From NCBI GenBank assembly GCA_021816695.1, contig JAKAXE010000003.1, forward strand, positions 1 to 64,000: 64,000 bases of DNA. The letters run 5' to 3'. Position 1 is the stretch's first letter, and every line of letters begins with the position of its first letter. Source of the stretch: a bacterium. GTDB taxonomy: Bacteria > Chloroflexota > Dormibacteria > Aeolococcales > Bog-877. A model generated the notes under the pieces. That model did no database searches. It saw only the letters and a list, made by a program, of their open reading frames with translations, and was not told the DNA's origin. Made by a program: the position numbers and the translations under genes. Positions 47,899 through 56,763 of this stretch are shown here, piece after piece.

Positions 47899-49620
47899 CT
47901 AGGCCCTCAGCGAGACCCGTTCGATCTGGATCCGTCCGGAGAGGAGCGGGAGCCAGGGAAGCGAGAACGGGGATTGATGGATGGTCACCGAACTGGCTCC
48001 GGGCAGCTGGGCCAGAAGGTAGGTTCTGGCGCTGCCCGGGTTCATGAACGTGACCCGGGTGCGGTATGGCGCGAGATCCACCCTGGGCGCCCAGTACCCG
48101 ACGGCGTTGGAGCTCAGGGTCAAAGTCCCGCCCGGGCCCGCGGCCACGACCACGATGGTGCCGAGGTTGGGGTGGGCGAGGAGCTCACCATCCGTGGGGA
48201 CCTTGGACTTCAAGTCCTGGAGGACGGCTGCACGGGCGGTCGAGGGGCTGTAGGCAGAGGCCGCGGCGGTCACCGAGACCGTGAGTGTCTGGGTCTGACC
48301 GGCCTGGCCCACCGTGGGCAGGGTGGGGTTGGTGACCGTGAGCTGGATCCCGTTGCCGCTGGAGTCCTGGGCGATCACATCGTGGCCGGCCATGGTCTTG
48401 AGGGTCTTCTCCACCTGGGATGTGAGGTTGGAGTCGATCGTCTGCTGCTGTTGCTGTGCTGAGGAGATGTCGGAGGAGGTGAACACCTGCTGGGTCTTGG
48501 AATCCTGGCCCCCACTCATGGCCGAGGGGTTAGCGAGGCTGAACGAGAAGGGGAAACTGCCGGAGAACGGCGGACAGATCCCATCTATGCATGCGGTCGA
48601 GCTGGCGTTTGTCCAATTCCACTGCTGTCCCGCACCAACGTTGCCTTGGGAGCCGAGGCTGTTGGAGTCAGCCTGCACAGGGAGGGGGGGTGTGGAAGTC
48701 TGGCTCGAAGCGCCCTGCCCACCTTGGCAGTGCTGAACGATGTATGTCCCGCTAGCACCGGAGGAGGTGGGCGTGAAGCCAACATTTCCAGATCCCCCGG
48801 AGACCTGGAATTCCGCTCCCGATCCTGCAAAGGAGAGGCTAATCTGACCGCCTCCCCCTCCGCCGCCCGTGTAGCAGAGGTAGAGGCTGCCGGTCGCCGG
48901 GGTGGGCGGCAGGACCTGGGTCCCGCTGGGGCTCACTGTGAAGGTCTGGGTGGCCGCTGGGGTGAGCAGGGCCTCGGTGGGGATCACGTCCAGGACCCCG
49001 GACGACTGTCCACTGAGGGTGCCCTGGATGGTCACGCTGTCGTTGATCCGGTGGGACTGCACTCCGACCAGGATCGTGGCCGAGGGGAGCAGGAACAAGA
49101 CGGCCAGCACCCCGATCACGAAAACCGCGGCCCCGGACCCGACCATCCAGTTCCGGCCCCGAGGGGAATGCCACCAGGAGCTCCAGCGGCTCTGCCCTGA
49201 GGGCTCCTCCGGCCTGGCCACCAGCTGGGAAGGGGTGCGCCGTACCAGCCCCCTGTTCGGCGATGGGGCCGGGGGAGCCTCCGGAGGCGCGGCCGCCAGC
49301 GCCGTCCCCGCGGCCACCGCGGCCGCCGTCGGCGCCGACCGCAGGGATACACCCTGCTCCAGCTGCGAGAGGGTGGTGAAGGTGGGGAATCCAGCCCGGA
49401 TAGCCAGGGCCTGGACCTGGGCGTCCCCGCTCACGATCGAGACGCGCTTCTGGAAGCCCCGGGTGTACTGGAGAAGGAGCTGCAGGTCCAGCGAAGACCG
49501 CAACGCCCGTCCGTCCGGGGGAACCACGAACACCAGGTCCCGGTCGCCCTCGGCGCGGCGGATCCGGTCCACGAGGTCGGTGATCTCGTCGGTGGGCTCG
49601 ACGTAGAGCAGCTTCGACAT
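47899..49620 (-). CDS. large single-pass membrane protein, weakly baseplate-J-like extracytoplasmic region
   Basis: N-terminal cytoplasmic domain (MSKLLYVEPTDEITDLVDRIRRAEGDRDLVFVVPPD), one TM (MVGSGAAVFVIGVLAVLFLLPSA), long Ser/Gly/Thr-rich exterior. Confidence 0.5.
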   Translation of the reverse strand: MSKLLYVEPTDEITDLVDRIRRAEGDRDLVFVVPPDGRALRSSLDLQLLLQYTRGFQKRVSIVSGDAQVQALAIRAGFPTFTTLSQLEQGVSLRSAPTAAAVAAGTALAAAPPEAPPAPSPNRGLVRRTPSQLVARPEEPSGQSRWSSWWHSPRGRNWMVGSGAAVFVIGVLAVLFLLPSATILVGVQSHRINDSVTIQGTLSGQSSGVLDVIPTEALLTPAATQTFTVSPSGTQVLPPTPATGSLYLCYTGGGGGGGQISLSFAGSGAEFQVSGGSGNVGFTPTSSGASGTYIVQHCQGGQGASSQTSTPPLPVQADSNSLGSQGNVGAGQQWNWTNASSTACIDGICPPFSGSFPFSFSLANPSAMSGGQDSKTQQVFTSSDISSAQQQQQTIDSNLTSQVEKTLKTMAGHDVIAQDSSGNGIQLTVTNPTLPTVGQAGQTQTLTVSVTAAASAYSPSTARAAVLQDLKSKVPTDGELLAHPNLGTIVVVAAGPGGTLTLSSNAVGYWAPRVDLAPYRTRVTFMNPGSARTYLLAQLPGASSVTIHQSPFSLPWLPLLSGRIQIERVSLRA

Positions 49621-49681
49621 CTGGTTCAGTGCCTCGTCGGCATCCGCCTACCGAGCCAGGCGGCTGCGCCGATGTGCTGGC

Positions 49682-50950
49682 TCATCGGCGGATCAACCCC
49701 GTCACCCGCTGGACCATCTCCTCCCACGTCGGCCCGGGAGGCGGAGGCGCCTCGATCTCCGCCGCCGCCTGATAGGCGAGCCCCATGGGGGTGACGTCGG
49801 CCGGTCCCTGCAGCAACCCGGTGGTGTCGTGGACCGCGGGGAGCTCCTCCGCAGAGAGACGGGAGAAGCGCGGCGGTTGCAGGAAGGGGAGGTAATCGGT
49901 CCACCGCAGCACGGAGAGCTGCTCCAGGATCTCGGGAAGATAGGAACCACCCCCGAACAAGCGCACCTGACCGGGAAGTGGTTGGCCCTTGGCAAGGTCG
50001 TGGAGCACCAGCGCCACGCCCTGTGCCAGCACCTCCGCGGACTCCCCCATCGCCCGCCGCACCCTGGCCTGCTCGTCCCCTCCGAGAAGGCCCGCGGTGT
50101 GGCGCAGCTTCAAGCTCTCGGCCAGCGGCAGGGTGAGATCCAGGTCGTGGGCGAGCTTGCGGGTGAAGGCCCGCCCGCCGAGCTCGAACATCCGGGCGGA
50201 CTCCAGGACCCCTCCCCGCACCAGGGTCACCGTGGTGGTCCGGGCACCGATGTCGACCAGGACGGCACCCTGCTCTACCACCTGCGGAGTCGAGGCCAGC
50301 CGGGCGGCGGCGTAGGGTTCGGCGACCGTCTCCAAGAGCTCCAGGTCCAGCGCCTGGGCGATCTCCTCCACGGCCGCCACGTGCTGCTCGGTGGTGAAGG
50401 TGTTGAAGACGGTCAGCTCCAGCTTCTGCCCCTGGAAGCGCAGCGGATCGACCACCGCCTGTCCATCGACCTTGGCGGCGGTGATCGATGAGTGCACCAG
50501 ACGGAGCTGCTCGCCCCCGTAGGTGGCCTCCTCCTGAAGTCTGCCCTGGGCCTCCCGCAGGGCACGGCGCTGGGTCGACTCCACCAGCTCCTCCAGCTCC
50601 CGCTTGGAGACCCGCTCCTGAGCCCGACCTCGGACCTTGGACCCCTGGGTGGTCACCACTCGCACCTGGGATCCTCCGATGCCCATCACCAGCCTCGTGG
50701 GGATGACCTCGGCCATGTCCTCGGCCGCCTCCAGGGCGGCGTGACAGCCCTCCACCACCGACTCCAAATCCGGTGGTGCCGCCGGGTCCAGCTCCCCCGG
50801 GCCCTGCTCGGCCCGGCCAACCCCCAGGACGATCGCCTCCCCGGCCTCCTTCTTCACCACCAGGGCCTTGATCACCTGGGTGCCCACGTCCAGGGCGGTG
50901 ACGTGGTAGCGCTGCTGGCGGCGAGCGGTGGGCGCGGACGACGGCGGCAT
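49682..50950 (-). CDS. FtsA/PilM-like actin-fold ATPase
   Basis: VTALDVGTQVIKALVVKK, GAVLVDIGARTTTVTLVRGG, VRLFGGGSYLPEILEQL. Confidence 0.78.
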   Translation of the reverse strand: MPPSSAPTARRQQRYHVTALDVGTQVIKALVVKKEAGEAIVLGVGRAEQGPGELDPAAPPDLESVVEGCHAALEAAEDMAEVIPTRLVMGIGGSQVRVVTTQGSKVRGRAQERVSKRELEELVESTQRRALREAQGRLQEEATYGGEQLRLVHSSITAAKVDGQAVVDPLRFQGQKLELTVFNTFTTEQHVAAVEEIAQALDLELLETVAEPYAAARLASTPQVVEQGAVLVDIGARTTTVTLVRGGVLESARMFELGGRAFTRKLAHDLDLTLPLAESLKLRHTAGLLGGDEQARVRRAMGESAEVLAQGVALVLHDLAKGQPLPGQVRLFGGGSYLPEILEQLSVLRWTDYLPFLQPPRFSRLSAEELPAVHDTTGLLQGPADVTPMGLAYQAAAEIEAPPPPGPTWEEMVQRVTGLIRR

Positions 50951-50951
50951 C

Positions 50952-53552
50952 TCAGGCTTCCTCCGGGAGCTTTTCCAGGATGTTACGCAACTCCCGAAGG
51001 GCGGCGGCGTGCTCACCCTCTGGCAGGGTGCCCTGACCGAGCTCGGGCCTCCCACCACCGGCACCTCCGAGCGCCGAGCAAACCATCTTGGCCAGCTCAC
51101 CGGCGGCCAGACCCCGGCCGGTCAGCTGGGGCCCCAGCAGAATCAGCAGAGTCCCGCCGGCCAGGACCACCGCGCTCCCACTGGGAGCCCGCTCCGCCAG
51201 CCGCTCGCCCAGCCGACGCATCTCAGCGCGCTCCATCGGTAACGGTGAGTCGTGCGCCGGCAACTCGCCCCCCGGGAAGGGCAGGGAGATATCCCCGCCT
51301 CCGCGGCCCTGGGAGGCCTCCCGCAGTGCCCGCTCCAGCCCCCTCGCGCGGTCGCGCAGGGTCGCCACCCGGCCGGGAACCTCGGCAGGCGGGCTGCCCA
51401 GGGCGAGAGCGGTCTGATGGAGCAGCTCCCGCTGGGCCTCCCACCACCGCTCGGCAGCCGGGCCAGCTCGGAGTTCGAGGCGGCGCAGGCCCTGCCCCAC
51501 GCTTCTCTCCCCGGTGAGCACGACCGCCCCCAGCTGACCGCTGGCGGCGACGTGGGTGCCACCGCACAGCTCCCGGGAGAATCCCAGGAAGCTGACCACC
51601 CGGACCGGCTCCCGGTAGGTCTCCCCCTCGAGGGCGATGGCCCCGCTGCTCCTGGCCTCCTCCAGGGTGAGCAGCTCCACCCGCCGGGGCAGGTCCCGCC
51701 GGACAGCGTCGTTTACCCGCCTCTCCACCTGCAACACCTCCTCCGGGGTGAGCGGCCGGGACCAGCTGAAGTCGAAGGTGGCGTGGTCGGGGGTCACCAG
51801 CGACCCGCGCTGGGCCACCTCGGGACCAAGCACCAGCCTCAGCGCGGCGTTGACCAGGTGGGTGGCGGAGTGGTGCGCGGCACAGCCCAGGCGGTGGTCC
51901 GGGTCAACCTCAGCCCGGACCGCCAGCCCCGGCTTCAGCTGCCCTGAGGTGACCAGGCAGCTGAGCAGCTGAGACCGCTGCCCCCCAGGCTGGGTGTCCT
52001 CGACCTCCGCCGAGCCCCCGGTCCAGGTCAGCCGGCCTCGGTCTCCCACCTGCCCTCCGCCCTCGGGGTAGAAAGGGCTCCGATCCAGGACCACTGCTCC
52101 CCTCTCCCCCTGGTCCAGACCCTCCACTGGGCGTCCCCCGGAGAGCACCAGCTCCACTCGAGCTTCTACCTCCAGCTGCTCGTAGCCCACGAACTCGCTG
52201 GCTGGAAGGGCCGGCAGGTCGGTTCCCACGGGCCCCCGCCCCCGCTGGCGCTGCTCCTCCAGGAGCCGCTCGAAGCCCACGGTGTCGACCTCCAGCCCGC
52301 GCGAAGCCGCCAGGTCTCGGGTCAACTCGATGGGGAAGCCGAAAGTGTCGTGGAGGCGGAAGGCATCTTCCGCCGTGATCCCGGACCCCTCGGCCGCCAA
52401 GCGCAGGAACAGCCCCAGACCCCGATCGAGCACCTCGGCGAACCTGGCCTCCTCCTCAAGGAGCACTGACTCGATCTCGCCCACCTGCCCCAGGAGCTGG
52501 GGCATGGGACCCGCCAGGATCTGAGCCACCACCCGAGCGGCCGGCGCCAGCCCGCCGGTCAACCCCAGGGCCTGGGCGCTCACCAAAGCTCGGCGGACGA
52601 GGCGGCGGAGGACGTACCCCCGGCCCTCGTTCGAGGGCCGCACCCCGTCGGAGACCAGGGCGCAGGCTCCGCGCGCGTGGTCGGCGAGGATCCACAAGTG
52701 GCGGCGTCCCGCGCCCTCTCCCAGCTGATCCCGGGCCTCAGATCTACTGCGGAAGTCCTGCACCAGGGGTGAGAAGAGGTCGGTGTCGAAGATGGATGAC
52801 TTCCCCTGCACCACCCGGGTTATGCGTTCCAGCCCCATCCCGGTATCCACCCCAGGTCGGGGCAGGGGAACTGATGAGCCGTCTGGCAGGCGCTCGGAGT
52901 CCATGAACACGAGGTTCCAGATCTCCAGGTAGCGATCGCCCCGTCCCGGGGATTCCTGCGGGGCGCTGCCGAATTCCGGGCCGAGGTCGTAGTAGATCTC
53001 GCTGTCAACCCCGAAGGGGCCAGTCGGCCCCGCCTGCCAGTAGTTGTCCTCCAGGGCGACGATCCGTTCCCGGCCCACCCCGGCCACCTCTCGCCACAGG
53101 CGCTCCGACAGCTCATCCGAGGGGTGGATGCTGAAGTGCAGCCGATCGGGGTCGAGTCCCATCTCCGCCGTCAGGAACTGGTAGGCGTAGCGGATCGCCT
53201 CCTCCTTGAAATAGGACCCGAAGCTGAAGTTACCGAGCATCTCGAAGAAGGTGTCGTGCCGGGTGCTGTTGCCCACCTCCTCGATGTCCACCGCCCGGAA
53301 GGCTCGTTGGCAGGAGGTGAGCCGGGGCGCCGGTGGTTGCTTTCGCCCCAGGAAGTAAGGCTTGAAGGGCACCATGCCGGCGCCCACCAGGAGCAGGCTG
53401 GGATCGTCCTCCGGCACCAGCGAGGCGCTGGGCACCAGGAGGTGGTCCCGAGCCTGGAAGTACTCTAAAAAATGCGTGCGGATCTGCGAACTGAGCAAGT
53501 GGTCCCCATCCCTGGCAGGTCGGCTGGATTCTAACAGCCACCCGGGGCTCAA
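50952..53552 (-). CDS. alaS: alanyl-tRNA synthetase
   Basis: SCQRAFRAVDIEEVGNSTRHDTFFEMLGNFSFGSYFKEEAI, HSATHLVNAALR, CGGTHVAASGQLG; start approximate. Confidence 0.95.
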   Translation of the reverse strand: MSPGWLLESSRPARDGDHLLSSQIRTHFLEYFQARDHLLVPSASLVPEDDPSLLLVGAGMVPFKPYFLGRKQPPAPRLTSCQRAFRAVDIEEVGNSTRHDTFFEMLGNFSFGSYFKEEAIRYAYQFLTAEMGLDPDRLHFSIHPSDELSERLWREVAGVGRERIVALEDNYWQAGPTGPFGVDSEIYYDLGPEFGSAPQESPGRGDRYLEIWNLVFMDSERLPDGSSVPLPRPGVDTGMGLERITRVVQGKSSIFDTDLFSPLVQDFRSRSEARDQLGEGAGRRHLWILADHARGACALVSDGVRPSNEGRGYVLRRLVRRALVSAQALGLTGGLAPAARVVAQILAGPMPQLLGQVGEIESVLLEEEARFAEVLDRGLGLFLRLAAEGSGITAEDAFRLHDTFGFPIELTRDLAASRGLEVDTVGFERLLEEQRQRGRGPVGTDLPALPASEFVGYEQLEVEARVELVLSGGRPVEGLDQGERGAVVLDRSPFYPEGGGQVGDRGRLTWTGGSAEVEDTQPGGQRSQLLSCLVTSGQLKPGLAVRAEVDPDHRLGCAAHHSATHLVNAALRLVLGPEVAQRGSLVTPDHATFDFSWSRPLTPEEVLQVERRVNDAVRRDLPRRVELLTLEEARSSGAIALEGETYREPVRVVSFLGFSRELCGGTHVAASGQLGAVVLTGERSVGQGLRRLELRAGPAAERWWEAQRELLHQTALALGSPPAEVPGRVATLRDRARGLERALREASQGRGGGDISLPFPGGELPAHDSPLPMERAEMRRLGERLAERAPSGSAVVLAGGTLLILLGPQLTGRGLAAGELAKMVCSALGGAGGGRPELGQGTLPEGEHAAALRELRNILEKLPEEA

Positions 53553-54325
53553 CCCTCGAGGGGCATCTCCTGCCGCAGGCGGTCGAGGGCCGCCCGCTGC
53601 AGTCGGCTGACGTGCATCTGGCTGATCCCCAGGCGCCGGGCCACCTCGGTCTGCGGCAACTGGTCCACGAAGCGGAGGATCATGATCTCCTGCTCGCGAG
53701 GGGTCAGGTGGCGCAGCGCGGTCCCCAGGACGTTCTGGAGCTCTATCCGGTCCAGGTTCTGGTCCTCGACGCCCACCCGGTCGCCGACCTCCTGGTCCTC
53801 ATCCGCCCCCTGGGCTGGCGCATCCAGGGAGACGGCACGGTGGGCCGGTCCCGCCTCCAGCGCCTGGAGCACCTCGTCCGGCTCCAGCTCCAGCTCTTTG
53901 GCGATCTCCGCCACCGTGGGGATGCGGCCAAGCCGCTGCGCCATCTCCTGCTGCACCCGGACCACCTTGGCGTAGGTCTCCTGAAGACGACGAGGAACCC
54001 TGACCGCCCAGCTCTTGTCGCGGAAGTAGCGCTTAATCTCCCCCAAGATGGTGGGGGTGGCGAAGGTGGTGAACTCCAACCCGAGGCTGGGGTCGAACCG
54101 CTCAATGGCCGAGATCAGCCCCAGGAAGCCCACCTGCTCCAGGTCCTCCAGCGGCTCGCCACGGCCAGCGAAGCGGCGGGCCAGGGAGCGCACCAGCGCC
54201 TGGTACTGGTCCACCAGCCGCTCCCGAACCTCAGGAGTGTGGTGGAGGCGGTAATCCTCGAAGAGGCGGTGCTGCAGGTCGCGGTCGTAGCGGGGGGGGC
54301 TGCTGCGGAACCCCGCCTCGGTCAC
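53549..54325 (-). CDS. SigB/SigF-type RNA polymerase sigma factor
   Basis: EDLEQVGFLGLISAIERFDPSLGLEFTTFATPTILGEIKRYFRDKSWAVRVPRRLQE; region 4 LTPREQEIMILRFVDQLPQTEVARRLGISQMHVSRLQRAAL. Confidence 0.93.
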   Translation of the reverse strand: MTEAGFRSSPPRYDRDLQHRLFEDYRLHHTPEVRERLVDQYQALVRSLARRFAGRGEPLEDLEQVGFLGLISAIERFDPSLGLEFTTFATPTILGEIKRYFRDKSWAVRVPRRLQETYAKVVRVQQEMAQRLGRIPTVAEIAKELELEPDEVLQALEAGPAHRAVSLDAPAQGADEDQEVGDRVGVEDQNLDRIELQNVLGTALRHLTPREQEIMILRFVDQLPQTEVARRLGISQMHVSRLQRAALDRLRQEMPLEG

Positions 54326-54750
54326 CGCAGTCGATACTTGGCCAGACGGACGTGCAGAAGCCCGCTCCCCACCGCCTGGAAGTCAACATCGTCGGCAAAG
54401 CAGCGGAGCATGTGGATGGCGAGATCCAACGCCTCCCGCTGGTCCCGGGTCCCGGAGGCGGCCGGGACCGGCTCACCGCGGCTGTGCAGTAGGCGCACAT
54501 CCACGCGCAGGGCATCCTCCTGGACGTCGAAGGCGATGCGCACCCGGGCATCCCTGAGGCCGGCGGCCAGCGCCACACCGATGGTGTGCTCGCAGGCCTC
54601 GGCGATGGCGATGTTGAGTTCCTCCAGCGCCTCCACCCCCAGTCCGGCCACGCTGGCCATGCCTGCCGCCGCCCGCTTGGCCACCACGATGTACTGAGGG
54701 TCGGCGGGAATCCGCAGCTCGCTCTGAGAGGCTGGCGCTGTACTCATCAC
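54322..54750 (-). CDS. anti-sigma factor RsbW/SpoIIAB-like with degenerate ATP-binding motifs
   Basis: EELNIAIAEACEHTIGVA aligns to the RsbW N-box; 4-nt overlap with the sigma gene. Confidence 0.75.
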   Translation of the reverse strand: MMSTAPASQSELRIPADPQYIVVAKRAAAGMASVAGLGVEALEELNIAIAEACEHTIGVALAAGLRDARVRIAFDVQEDALRVDVRLLHSRGEPVPAASGTRDQREALDLAIHMLRCFADDVDFQAVGSGLLHVRLAKYRLR

Positions 54751-54987
54751 CTCAGTACATCCCCCATCGAGGGGCTCCCCAAACCCAAGGGCCCAGGGTA
54801 ACCCGCCGGCCTGGTTCCGATCCCTACACCACCAGGTGGGTGCGCCGCACGCGGCTTTCCACTTCCCCTCAAGGAGGCTTGTGGGCCACCAGCTCTGTTG
54901 GCGCTCCCGGGAACTTCATCACTAGGGTCGGGCGCTGGCGTTCGGCGGGGCCCCGGGCCGCCTCCAAGGTAGCAGATGAGCGCGGGC

Positions 54988-56763
54988 TCAGCTGTGGGCC
55001 GGAGGCGCCGCCAGCCTCAGCCCCACCTCGGCCAGCTGCGCCTCCGCCACCCGGGTGGGGGCGCCCGTCATGGGGTCCGCCCCCGTCTGGGTCTTGGGGA
55101 AGGCGATCACCTCGCGGATGGAGCTCTCCCCCAGCCCCACCATCACCATCCGGTCGATGCCGGCGGCGAACCCCCCATGCGGCGGGGGCCCGTAGCGAAA
55201 GGCGTCGATGAGGAACCCGAACTTGGTCGCCACCTCGGCCTCGGTGAGGCCCAGGACCGAGAATATCTCCGCCTGCTGGCGGGGATCGGTAATGCGCAGG
55301 GATCCCGACCCCAGCTCCACCCCGTTGCAGACGATGTCATAGGCCCGCGACCGTACCTTCTCGGGCTGAGTGCGCAGCATCCCCCAGTCATCTGGGTGCG
55401 GCTGGGTGAAGGGGTGGTGCATGGGGGACACCTCACCAGTCCGAGGATCGCGCTCAAAGAGGGGAAACTCGGTCACCCACAGGAAGTCGAACCGCCCCTC
55501 GGGGATCCATCCCAGCCGCCGGGCCGCGTGCAGCCGCACCTGCCCCAGGGACACCAGCGCGGTCTGCCGCGGCCCGGCCGTGAACAGCACCAGATCCCCG
55601 GTGGTCAACCCCAACTCCCGCCGAAGGCGCTCCGCCTCCGCCTCGCTGAGGAACTTGGAGATACCGCCCTCCAGACCGGCGTCGCGCTGCCAGCAGTAGG
55701 CCATCCCCTGAGCGCCATAGGTACGCGCCACATCCAGGAAGGCGCCCTCCAGCTCCCCCCGGGTCAGCTGGGTGCCGCCGGGGACGCGCAGGGCCGCCAC
55801 CGCTCCGCCCTGGTCCAGAGCCCTGCGGAACACTTGGAACTCGCTGGCGGTGAACACCTGGGATACCTCGAAGAGCTCGTGGCCGAAGCGGGTGTCTGGC
55901 TTGTCAGAGCCGTACCTGCGCATCGCCTCGGCGAAGGGGAGACGGGGCCAGGGGGTGGGGGGCGTCACCCGGAAGGCGGCCTCCCAAGCCGCTGACACCA
56001 TCTCCTCGAGCACTGAGTAGACTTCCTCCTCCTCCACGAAGGACATCTCCAGGTCGAGCTGGGTGAACTCGAACTGTCGGTCAGCCCGCAGGTCCTCGTC
56101 CCGCCAGCAACGGGCGATCTGCAAGTAGCGGTCGAAGCCGCCCACCATGGAAAGCTGCTTGTAGAGCTGGGGCGACTGCGGCAGCGCCCAGACATGGCCC
56201 GGCCAGAGCCGGCTGGGTATGAGGAAGTCGCGGGCCCCCTCGGGGGTGCTGGGGACCATGGTGGGGGTCTCGATCTCCACGAACCCGAGGCGGTCCCCAG
56301 CGTCGCGCAGCGCCTTGATGAAGCGGTGGCGGGCGCGCAGGTTGCGCTGCATCCTCGGCCGGCGGAGGTCCAGGTAGCGGTACTGGAGGCGAACGCGCTC
56401 GTCCGCCTCCGCCTCGTCGCCAACCCCAAGCGGCATCGCCTGAGCCTGGGCCAGAACCTCGCAGAGATCCACCCGCACCTCGACCGCACCGGTGGGGAGG
56501 TTGGGGTTCTCGCTTCCCTCGGGCCGCCGCGCCACCACCCCCTCGGCCCGGATCACCCATTCCAGGCGGCAGCGCTCGGCAACTTGTTTCGCCTCGGGGG
56601 CGATCTCGGGGTTGAAGGTGAGCTGGACCACCCCGGTGTGGTCCCGCAGGTCGATGAAGGTCAAGCCGCCATGGTCGCGGCGGTGGTTGACCCAACCGGC
56701 CAGAATCACCCGGCGGCCCTCGTCGGCGGCCGAGGGGGCCCCGCACATCGTTCGACCCTTCAA
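54988..56763 (-). CDS. aspS: aspartyl-tRNA synthetase (bacterial type)
   Basis: ILAGWVNHRRDHGGLTFIDLRDHTGVVQ, FLIPSRLWPGHVWALPQSPQLYKQ, GIDRMVMVGLGESSIREVIAFPK. Confidence 0.95.
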   Translation of the reverse strand: MKGRTMCGAPSAADEGRRVILAGWVNHRRDHGGLTFIDLRDHTGVVQLTFNPEIAPEAKQVAERCRLEWVIRAEGVVARRPEGSENPNLPTGAVEVRVDLCEVLAQAQAMPLGVGDEAEADERVRLQYRYLDLRRPRMQRNLRARHRFIKALRDAGDRLGFVEIETPTMVPSTPEGARDFLIPSRLWPGHVWALPQSPQLYKQLSMVGGFDRYLQIARCWRDEDLRADRQFEFTQLDLEMSFVEEEEVYSVLEEMVSAAWEAAFRVTPPTPWPRLPFAEAMRRYGSDKPDTRFGHELFEVSQVFTASEFQVFRRALDQGGAVAALRVPGGTQLTRGELEGAFLDVARTYGAQGMAYCWQRDAGLEGGISKFLSEAEAERLRRELGLTTGDLVLFTAGPRQTALVSLGQVRLHAARRLGWIPEGRFDFLWVTEFPLFERDPRTGEVSPMHHPFTQPHPDDWGMLRTQPEKVRSRAYDIVCNGVELGSGSLRITDPRQQAEIFSVLGLTEAEVATKFGFLIDAFRYGPPPHGGFAAGIDRMVMVGLGESSIREVIAFPKTQTGADPMTGAPTRVAEAQLAEVGLRLAAPPAHS

